The translations under genes and the position numbers were made by a program. The notes below the pieces were generated by a model. It was not told the origin of the DNA. It did no database searches and saw only the letters and a list, made by a program, of their open reading frames with translations. From the NCBI GenBank assembly GCA_014905825.1, contig JACGCN010000009.1, positions 372,001-436,000 on the forward strand: a stretch of DNA of 64,000 nucleotides. Direction: 5' to 3'. Shown one piece after another: positions 56,741-64,000 of the stretch (position 1 is the first letter of the stretch; each line of letters opens with the position of its first letter). The DNA is from Lyophyllum atratum. Lineage: Eukaryota > Basidiomycota > Agaricomycetes > Agaricales > Lyophyllaceae.

Positions 56741-59700
56741 ATGCTATCTGAAGAATTCGAAATCGACCTCGAAGCACTACTACTACCTGAAACCGAATCC
56801 GACCCTATCCCAGACCCCCCTAAAAATCCGGATTCCCTATCTGAAACCGAACCCGAAAATAAAACCGAACCGACACCCGCACCAATGTCCTCGAATCCTC
56901 CCCTGTTTCTCCTCCCGGCGGACGAGAAATTCAATGGCACGAACTGGATAGCGTTCAGCACCACCATACTCGCCGCAGTCAAGGGCCGCAGTCTCCTAGG
57001 CTACCTAGACGGCACCATCAAACGGCCCTCCCCGTCCCCTAGCGCCAAAGAGACTCCGACCACCTTCTGGGGATCGAAAACCCCCACGTCCGACGAATGG
57101 GACCAGCGTGACGCCTTTACCCAGTCCATGGTATCCCTGAACGTCGTTAATCCTGTAGGACAAGGTGTCAAGACTGACGGCACGGCGGCGGAGACGTGGA
57201 CATCACTTACCTCCATTCACGACGCCACCTCCGACCTTGGTATGATTAATGCCGAGGAAGCGCTCAGCGCTGTCAAGTATGTCGAGGGGACGCCAATCGA
57301 GAAACACTTCGAGGCCCTTCGCACCGCGTGGAAGAAGGCGAACGACCAGGGTGCGAATATCGAGGACAGGAAGTTCCGTACCATCATCCTGAAGTCGATG
57401 CCGAGGACTACAGAGTGGAAGGTCATCATCAGCACCCTCCTCAATACCGAGACCTCCGTCGCAGTCATCACGGCCCTTACCACCCACGCCATGCTCGACA
57501 ACAGCGCCGCCGCGGCTATCGCACCTGCCCAGTCGACGCATGCACTGCTCACCCAGCAACGCACCCTAAAAAACCCCGACCAGAAATGCTCGAACTGCGG
57601 TCGCCAGGGCCACCTCTCGTCCAAATGCTTCAGGAGCGGCGGAGGGATGGAGGGCCAATTTCCCGACTGGTGGAAAGGCAGTAAAAGTCTAAGCAAGACC
57701 CCGACGGCTAACGCTACCACTACCACTTCATCCCCTACTCCACCTGCACCTTCGACCCCCGCTGTCCACTCGGCTGTCGTTGGCGCCGACAACGCAGGGC
57801 TGTTTGATGAACGACTGGCATTTTCGGCGAACACCACCGTGACTGAGCGAGGCGTGCCAGTGGTCAGCTACGCGGATTCGGCGGCTAGCGAGCATTTCTT
57901 TGTCGATCGTGGGGATTTTGAGACGTACGGTCCTGTACTTGGGAAGGATAAGGCGGGCTCGACTGCAGATGGCGGGGAATTTAATATTAAAGGAATGGGC
58001 AGGGTACGGAAGGTGGTGGTGTATGAAGGGAGGACGATAGAACTCACCTTCGAGAATGCGATGCACGCCCCCGATCTCACTCACAACCTCATTTCCATCG
58101 GCCGCCTCGATAAGAAAGGGTGCTACACAGTCTTCGGTGGCGGCTGCACCACCTTCTATACCCGCGACAAGAAACCGTTCATGCGTTGCGAAGCCTACAA
58201 CTCGACGATGTATCGCATCGAGTTCGTTCCACCCCCTACCTCTCCTACCGCGATGGCTGCTCGGTCCCTGACTCGCGCCACCGACCTCGAAACCTGGCAC
58301 CGTAGACTCGGTCACGTGGGAGAGAGCGTTTTGCGCGAGATGGTGTCGAAAGAAATGTGTGCCGGGCTTGATGTGACCAAGAAGAACACGGCCGGAAGGT
58401 GCGAGGACTGCATCCTGGGGAAACACGCGCGCAGACCTTTTGATGACATCGTCGTTCCAGAATCGCGCTTGAATGAACGAGTTTGCTTCGACCTTTGGGG
58501 TCCAGCACGAGTGCAGACGACGGGAGGAAAGGTGTATATGATGTTGGCGGTGGATCAGGGTGGCGGCGGAGTAGAAGGATACTTCCTGGCGAATAAGGAG
58601 ATGGAGACGACGGTTGAGGTCTTGGAAACGTACCATGTGAAGTCGGAACGTCAAACTGGACAGAAACTTCTCTATATCCGCACCGATGAGGGACCCGAAT
58701 TCGTGAATCGGTTATGGGCGGCTTACTGTCAGAAGTTCGGCATTATTCATGAGACTACCGCCCCCTACTCCTCTGCTGCGAATGGTGTCGTAGAGCGCGC
58801 CAATCGGACTGTCCTGGACCGTGGGAGGAGCATGATGATAGAAGCCGGCCTCGCCTCCAAGTATTGGGGGGAAGCAATGGCGACGGCGGTATACCTGATG
58901 GACTTCATCCCAAGCTCGCGACACCCTGGGAAGACCCTGTTCGAAGTTAGGACGGGCCAGAAGCCGGACATCGCTCACTTGCGCCCATTTGGATGTACTG
59001 CCTACGCCAAGATCCCGAAGGAGAAGGGCGGGAGCAAATTAGATGCCAGGTCCATCAAATGCGTCCTGATCGGCTATTTTGGTCGAGGCGACTATAAGCT
59101 TCTCGATCGATCGACAGGCTCTATCTTTAGATCCCGGGACGTCATCTTCGAAGAAGGGTCCGCTCACCGCACTGTCACCTCCCTCGCCGGTCCATCCACT
59201 GAGGGGGAAACACTCGACGACTTCTTACCCGACACAGTCGACGATCCAGTGGTTGAACCAGCTCGCCCAGCGCCCGACCCTCCTATTCCGGCACCACCTG
59301 CTCCAGTTATCCCACGCCGCTCGGAACGGAATCGCAACCCGTCGGCGGCGGCTCTTGATGCCGCAGAGTCCGAAACTCGCATAGCAGAAGGGGCCGGAAA
59401 AGGACTTGATTGGGCACGCGACAACACAGTATCTACCAATACAGCACTACTCACGACACCCAGCCACGCAGACGCAGCTGCCGACTACCACTGGTTCCCC
59501 AAATCTTACTCGGAAGCCATGACTCGACCCGATTTGTGGAAGGAACCCATGGATAAAGAGATTGCGAGGATGCACGAGAGGAAGGTGTGGACGCTGGTGG
59601 AAAGGCCGGAGGGAGCTAGGACGATGAAGAACCGCTGGGTGTTCGCCAACAAATACGACGAGACCGGCAAGATAGTTGGCAGGAAAGCGCGTCTCGTAGC

Positions 59701-60733
59701 CAAGGGCTTTACGCAGATCCCGGGCGTGGACTTCTTCGCCAGTTACGCGTCGGTCGTACGATATGAATCCCTACGTATCAACATCGCAGTCGGCACCGCC
59801 AAGGACATGGAAATGTGGCAAATCGACTACACTAGCGCCTACCTTAACGCGCCAAATCAGGTACCGATTCTCATGGAGCAACCCGAGGGATACGCGCTCA
59901 AGCCTAGCGAGGTATATGAAGTGTTACCGGCGGCAGGAAAGAAGATAGAGGATGGAGAGAAGGCAGATGATGAGAAGGAGTTGGTGGCGCTGGTGGATAA
60001 GGCCATCTATGGAACGATGGACGGGGCGTACAATTGGTGGAAGGCATTAAATGAGGAGACCAGCAGGTTGGGATATACAAGGTCGAGGGCGGACCAATCG
60101 GTTAGGTGGAAAAAGGTTGGGGAAGAGAGGACGATCCTGAGCCTATACACGGACGATGTGAACGGGATATCAACGACGACGGGAGGCGCGGCAATCGCGA
60201 TAAAGGAACTTGGGGAGAAATATGACCTCAAGGACCTAGGTGCCGTCAAATTCATCCTTGGTATACACATTGACCGCGACAGGGATCGAGGCATCCTCAC
60301 AATGTCTCAGTACGAGTACCTGAAGAGGGTCCTCGAGCGATACGGCATGTGGGATTGCGCACCCAAGTACACACCTCTCCCACCAGGCGTCATTCTCAAC
60401 AAAACGCAGGCACCTACCACAGCCGAGGACCGTCACTTCATGCAGGATAAGCCATACCGTGAAGTCCTCGGGTCGATCATGTACGCGCAGATCGCTACAC
60501 GCCCGGACTTATCATACGCAGTCGCATCCCTGAGCCGCTTCTCCACGAACCCTGGTAAACCCCATTGGCAGGCCCTTATGCATGTCCTGCAGTATGTCAA
60601 GGCCACTCTACACTACAAAATACGGTACGGCGGCGACGGATACACCTCATTCACGCCACATGGCTATGTCGATTCGGACTACGCCGCGTGTACTCGTGCT
60701 GACGTAAAGTCTGTAAACGCCTGTATTTTGTGA
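56741..60733 (+). CDS. copia gag-pol polyprotein, truncated in RNase H
   Basis: 1,330 residues from ATG 56741. Gag-like N-terminus (FNGTNWIAFSTTILAAVKG), zinc knuckle CSNCGRQGHLSSKC, then the protease site YADSAASEHFF, in which the usual Gly after DS is Ala. The pre-integrase finger is WHRRLGHVGE with CEDCILGKHARR. Integrase core: VCFDLWGPA, AVDQGGG, TDEGPEFVNRL and APYSSAANGVVERANRT, with the D, D and E in place. Reverse transcriptase: RWVFANKYDETGKIVGRK, YTSAYLNAP and LYTDDVNG. RNase H begins GYVDSDYAACT and then runs into the foldback element, ending at a chance TGA (60731-60733). The remaining RNase H codons lie at 61381-61814. Confidence 0.95.
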   Translation: MLSEEFEIDLEALLLPETESDPIPDPPKNPDSLSETEPENKTEPTPAPMSSNPPLFLLPADEKFNGTNWIAFSTTILAAVKGRSLLGYLDGTIKRPSPSPSAKETPTTFWGSKTPTSDEWDQRDAFTQSMVSLNVVNPVGQGVKTDGTAAETWTSLTSIHDATSDLGMINAEEALSAVKYVEGTPIEKHFEALRTAWKKANDQGANIEDRKFRTIILKSMPRTTEWKVIISTLLNTETSVAVITALTTHAMLDNSAAAAIAPAQSTHALLTQQRTLKNPDQKCSNCGRQGHLSSKCFRSGGGMEGQFPDWWKGSKSLSKTPTANATTTTSSPTPPAPSTPAVHSAVVGADNAGLFDERLAFSANTTVTERGVPVVSYADSAASEHFFVDRGDFETYGPVLGKDKAGSTADGGEFNIKGMGRVRKVVVYEGRTIELTFENAMHAPDLTHNLISIGRLDKKGCYTVFGGGCTTFYTRDKKPFMRCEAYNSTMYRIEFVPPPTSPTAMAARSLTRATDLETWHRRLGHVGESVLREMVSKEMCAGLDVTKKNTAGRCEDCILGKHARRPFDDIVVPESRLNERVCFDLWGPARVQTTGGKVYMMLAVDQGGGGVEGYFLANKEMETTVEVLETYHVKSERQTGQKLLYIRTDEGPEFVNRLWAAYCQKFGIIHETTAPYSSAANGVVERANRTVLDRGRSMMIEAGLASKYWGEAMATAVYLMDFIPSSRHPGKTLFEVRTGQKPDIAHLRPFGCTAYAKIPKEKGGSKLDARSIKCVLIGYFGRGDYKLLDRSTGSIFRSRDVIFEEGSAHRTVTSLAGPSTEGETLDDFLPDTVDDPVVEPARPAPDPPIPAPPAPVIPRRSERNRNPSAAALDAAESETRIAEGAGKGLDWARDNTVSTNTALLTTPSHADAAADYHWFPKSYSEAMTRPDLWKEPMDKEIARMHERKVWTLVERPEGARTMKNRWVFANKYDETGKIVGRKARLVAKGFTQIPGVDFFASYASVVRYESLRINIAVGTAKDMEMWQIDYTSAYLNAPNQVPILMEQPEGYALKPSEVYEVLPAAGKKIEDGEKADDEKELVALVDKAIYGTMDGAYNWWKALNEETSRLGYTRSRADQSVRWKKVGEERTILSLYTDDVNGISTTTGGAAIAIKELGEKYDLKDLGAVKFILGIHIDRDRDRGILTMSQYEYLKRVLERYGMWDCAPKYTPLPPGVILNKTQAPTTAEDRHFMQDKPYREVLGSIMYAQIATRPDLSYAVASLSRFSTNPGKPHWQALMHVLQYVKATLHYKIRYGGDGYTSFTPHGYVDSDYAACTRADVKSVNACIL

Positions 60734-61380
60734 ATAGCGCTAGAACGACTAGATATTTTGACATGGTATAACTGAGTGACTTTGAGTGAGTGCCTCAAGG
60801 AGGGTTTTGAGCGCCAGAACGATGGGATGAGGTGTGATTGTTCTTCTGAAATTGAGGAAATACGATATAGCCATATTTTGGAATCTTGAACAGAAAAATT
60901 TGGTGACATGAGCAGTAGCCTATCTGAAAGTACTCAAAAAGGGCTATCTAGTGATATGTACATTGATGAAAAAATATGGTGTGGTTCATGAGATATTGTC
61001 TATAGAAAATCCCATCTTGACCACCAGAGAGGGCAAAATAAGGGAAAATAACATGAAATTGGAACTTTCAACGGCCTGTATCTTAGAGACGGCTCCATAT
61101 TTTTCCACCAATGTACATACCACTAGATAGCCCTTTCTGAGTACTTTCAGATAGGCTACTGCTCATGTCATCAAATTTATCTGTTCAAGATTTCGAAATA
61201 TGGCTATATCGTATTTCCTCAATTTCAGAAGAACAATCACACCTCATCCCATCGTTCTGGTTCTCAAAACCCTCCTTGAGGCACTCACTCAAAGTCACTC
61301 AGTTATACCATGTCAAAATATCTAGTCGTTCTAGCGCTATTCACAAAATACAGGCGTTTACAGACTTTACGTCAGCACGA
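60694..61380. mobile_element. 687-bp foldback (MITE-like) element
   Basis: The left end TCGTGCTGACGTAAAGTCTG is repeated inverted at the right end. By eye the two arms (about 60694-60990 and 61085-61380) are nearly identical inverted copies with scattered substitutions, around a central unique segment of about 95 bases. It interrupts the copia RNase H codons between C-T and D-T. GTAC occurs on both sides (60690-60693, 61381-61384), giving either a 4-bp GTAC or a 2-bp TA target duplication; the palindrome makes them indistinguishable. There is no transposase frame, so it is non-autonomous. Confidence 0.85.
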
Positions 61381-61814
61381 GTACCGATACACGCAGGTCC
61401 ATCTCAGGACACGTCTTTCTCCAAGCTGGCGGTCCGACAGCGTGGGGGTCGAAATACCAACCGACGGTCGCTACGTCTACTACCGAGGCAGAGTACATGG
61501 CCATGTCCCGCGCGGTTCAGCAGTTACAGTGGATGTATTCATCCCTAGCCGATATCGACTTTCCCCAGCCGCGACCCGCTCAGCTTGCAGCCGACAACTC
61601 AGGTGCTATCTCACTCACTGAAAACACCAAGAACAACGCTAGGGTCAAACACATCGATATACGCCACCATTACCTACGCGAATGCGTCGAAGTCGGTGAC
61701 TTACACGTCAACTACATCCCTACCACCGAAAACATTGCCGACCTCCTCACCAAACCATTACCACGTCCAGCGCACCACAAATTTTGCCTAGCGCTACGTC
61801 TCTGCGAAGAGTAA
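61381..61814 (+). pseudogene. copia RNase H domain, 3' part separated by insertion
   Basis: Downstream of the foldback element the copia frame resumes: DTRRSISGHVFLQAGGPTAW, then TEAEYMAMSRAVQQLQW, AADNSGAISLTENTKNNARV, HIDIRHHYLRECVEVGDL and NIADLLTKPLPRP, ending at the TAA at 61812. These are the rest of RNase H and the usual C-terminus of copia pol. It has no start of its own. Confidence 0.92.
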
Positions 61815-61837
61815 CGCGATACGCGAGTCAGGGGGAA

Positions 61838-62167
61838 TGTTGGAGTGCGGTGACTCGCATAGTCGCGTGTTGACGCGCGCCATCACATGACCAGAAGACT
61901 CGATTAGGAAAGGCGGAACTGGGAGAGTCGGAGGGCGGGACTGGGAGGAGACGGAGGCAATTTGGTACTGTACAGTACCACGCGAGCGGGAGGTGTAACG
62001 GATGCACGGACCTACGGTATACCTCAGTCGATCCTTATACACGACTGAGGTATGCCGCTTACTTACCTCTTATTTACTCCTCGCTAACGTCGCTTATAGC
62101 TTAACTTACAACAGGTACTACTATTGTATAGTCGATCCTTATACACGACTGAGCTTAACTTACAACA
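61838..62167 (+). repeat. copia 3' LTR
   Basis: 330 bp with the same ends as the 5' LTR and one difference (CGCATAGTCGCG here, CGCATAGTTGCG in the 5' LTR). It is preceded by the purine tract GGGGGAA and followed by the target duplication GAAGG. Confidence 0.95.
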
Positions 62168-62172
62168 GAAGG

Positions 62173-63985
62173 AGAAACCTACATCATCTTCGGCGACTCA
62201 GGACGGCGACTTAAAGTCGAGAACTCTACCTCTTCGTCGTTGCTCGACGAGAACGGTCATGCTTTCAAGATCAGAACTCAGCATCCGACCTATACTACGA
62301 TTCCTCGCAACCGCGCACACCGAAAAAGCCAGAAGATCAAGAAAAGAACGCTCAGGAGCATCGCTAACTCGGAGGTTCGAGCGGCTCGACGGATTGTCAT
62401 TCCTCCCGAGGTAAGCCGCGCGGTACCTCTTCGGGTTTCGTTTCCTTCCAATTTAACATCCTTATTCGTGGAAAGAAAGATCGACCATTCGGGGAACATT
62501 GATGATCTCTACGGAAGTGCTGATACTCTTATATCAAAGGATAACCCTATCCTGCACATCGCGAACTTCTCTTCTTCACCTATCGTCATCTCAGAAGGAC
62601 AGTTACTTGGGACAGCAAGGAACCCGAAGACTTGGTTAGATCGGGATAACAAGCTCTCTCCTGAACAACGAAGTGCGATCGAATTACAAGCTAAATTGAT
62701 CCGCACCATCACTGAGGCCCAACTCACCTCCAGGACCAACACCGTGAGCAGTGTAACTGACATATCCTCTAAGGCCCAGCGTAACGCTACGGAACCAGAC
62801 GACCCTCTCGCAGAAGAGCCTCTCGAGGGGGGACCCAAGACCTCGGAAGCACCAATGGATTCGGTCGCTACCTCGCAGCTACTTTCTGAGGTCGGGATTT
62901 CAAGTGACCTTACCGCTGAACAGAGATCACGCTTAGAGGAAGTCATCAAAAGGAATGCGAGTGCGTTTGGGCTCGATGGCCGGCTTGGTAACTACGACGA
63001 ACGCGTAGAGATCAAATTAAAACCAAATGCCGCACCTGTTTCATTACCTCCCTTCCCGGCTTCACCGGCTAAGAGAGAGGTCATTGACAAGCAAATGGAT
63101 TCTTGGATTAAACTCGGAGTCATCGAACCCTCTACAAGCCCTTGGGCTGCACCAGTTTTCATTGTTTACCGCAATAGCAAACCCAGAATGGTTATTGATT
63201 TAAGAAGGTTAAACGAGATGGTGATCCCGGACGAATTCCCCATCCCAAAGCAGGAGGACATTCTACAAGCACTTACCGGCTCCCAATGGCTCACCACTCT
63301 AGACGCCCTCGCAGGATTCACGCAACTAACGATGTCTGACAACGCAGCCGAAAAACTAGCGTTTCGAACACACCGAGGTTTGTGGCAATTTCGCCGAATG
63401 CCCTTTGGATATCGTAACGGACCTAGCGTTTTTCAGCGGATTATGCAGAAGATCTTGGCTCCCTATCTATGGATATTCACACTGGTGTATATTGACGACA
63501 TCGTAGTATTCTCTTTAACATTCGATGACCATTTGAAACATCTCGATCAAGTGTTTTCGGCTATCGCATCCGCGAATATCACCCTATCTCCTTCGAAGTG
63601 TCACTTCGCCTATCAATCCCTACTCCTCCTCGGCCAGAAGGTGTCGCGCCTGGGACTATCTACTCATAAGGAAAAGGTAGACGCTATCATTGAGCTTGAC
63701 ATACCCAAGACACCAAACGAATTACAAATCTTCTTGGGAATGATGGTTTATTTTTCGTCTTATGTGCCTTTCTACGCTTGGATCGCGCATCCTCTGTTTC
63801 AGCTACTCAAGAAAGAATCGGAGTGGGCGTGGAGTGACTTACATCAAGAGGCATTCGACCTATGTAAACAGGTTTTAACCAACGCACCAGTACGCGGTTA
63901 CGCGATGGAGGGGCGAGGATACCGCCTTTATACCGACGCCTGTGACTATGGGTTAGCCGGTATCCTACAAACTCTCATCAAATAA
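62173..63985 (+). CDS. gypsy reverse transcriptase and start of RNase H
   Basis: This is the second half of the gypsy polyprotein, resuming with ETYIIFGDSGRRLKVE. Reverse transcriptase landmarks: WIKLGVIEPSTSPWAAPVF, RMVIDLRRLNEMVI, FTQLTMSDNA, FRRMPFGYRNGPSVFQRIM and YIDDIVVFS (active-site YIDD), then GMMVYFSSYVPFYAWI. RNase H starts LYTDACDYGLAGILQ. The frame then meets TAA at 63983-63985, where family members go on, 15 bases before the window end. That is a nonsense or frameshift lesion, or a splice or recoding site that cannot be judged at this edge. Confidence 0.9.
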
Positions 63986-64000
63986 TCTCTTCAACGGCAC

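Larger units (their letters stand above)
56343..62167 (+). mobile_element. Ty1/copia LTR retrotransposon inserted in the gypsy element
   Basis: A 5,825-bp element in plus orientation. Identical-length LTRs (56343-56672 and 61838-62167, TG...CA) differ at one position by eye. The 5-bp target duplication GAAGG flanks it (56338-56342 and 62168-62172). A primer binding site, one gag-pol frame and a purine tract (GGGGGAA, 61831-61837) are in the expected order. The pol frame is broken by a 687-bp foldback insertion. One LTR difference in 330 bp indicates recent insertion. Confidence 0.96.
52686..64000 (+). mobile_element. Ty3/gypsy LTR retrotransposon, runs off the window
   Basis: A Ty3/gypsy element in plus orientation. 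A candidate 5' LTR (52686-53311) is followed by an untranslated leader, a gag-protease frame, and, after an inserted copia element (56343-62167), reverse transcriptase and the start of RNase H. The rest of pol and the 3' LTR lie beyond the window end, so LTR divergence and target duplication cannot be read. Removing the copia element and one copy of GAAGG rejoins the two coding halves in a single frame. Confidence 0.9.

Noticed and set aside
60679..61548. Mirror-image short frames on both strands that look like a conserved protein pair
   Set aside because: They are the two arms of the foldback element read in both directions. The similarity comes from the inverted repeat, not from coding.
1..64000. 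CRISPR arrays, integrons, operons or biosynthetic clusters
   Set aside because: None were seen. The gene structure is eukaryotic, and the neighbouring enzymes do not form a recognisable pathway.

Overview
The window reads as nuclear DNA of a basidiomycete fungus, most likely an Agaricomycete. Genes are dense on both strands and cut by many introns of about 48-65 nt. The gene content fits: F-box/LRR families, a basidiomycete-type Zn2Cys6 regulator, an intradiol ring-cleavage dioxygenase, a DMPK-like AGC kinase, a GPI-type wall protein, and Ty1/copia and Ty3/gypsy elements. No prokaryotic features, CRISPR, rRNA or convincing tRNA were seen. Splice sites were placed by reading frames and conserved motifs by eye, without transcripts. 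Exon sums divisible by three support the models for the flippase, Zn2Cys6 factor, three F-box genes, aldo-keto reductase, TFIIIC subunit, profilin and 686-residue F-box protein.

Layout. 1-8 kb: 3' end of a P4-ATPase flippase, a Zn2Cys6 transcription factor, an F-box/LRR gene. 8.8-13.7 kb: a small hypothetical gene, a broken copy of the first F-box exon, a second F-box/LRR gene and an aldo-keto reductase with a hydrophobic C-terminal tail. 14.3-19.4 kb: a 2OG-Fe(II) oxygenase divergent from a TFIIIC90-like Pol III factor. 19.7-26.3 kb: a rearranged accessory zone with a decayed intradiol dioxygenase, three or more copies of an unrecognised gene family (called R here), a PD-(D/E)XK-like gene and an F-box/LRR relic. 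27.4-35.5 kb: profilin, an unknown coiled-coil gene, a DMPK-like kinase and a third F-box/LRR gene. 36.2-45.3 kb: two paralogous F-box/zinc-binding genes in opposite orientation enclosing a WrbA/Pst2-type quinone reductase and a GPI-type secreted protein. 46-51.8 kb: a large chromodomain/coiled-coil gene and ribosomal protein eS30.

52.3-64 kb is a nest of insertions. A kinase-like pseudogene is cut by the 5' LTR of a Ty3/gypsy element. Its polyprotein frame is cut by a young Ty1/copia element (330-bp LTRs differing at one position, 5-bp target duplication GAAGG). The copia RNase H region is in turn cut by a 687-bp foldback element with arms of about 300 bp.

The conserved genes (flippase, TFIIIC, profilin, kinase, eS30) are housekeeping and show no operon-like organisation. 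The accessory genes show turnover by duplication, inversion, partial gene conversion and transposition. I found no convincing new multi-gene system. The least explained items are the R family, the foldback element, two GC-AG introns confirmed by reading frame, and the tail-anchored reductase.
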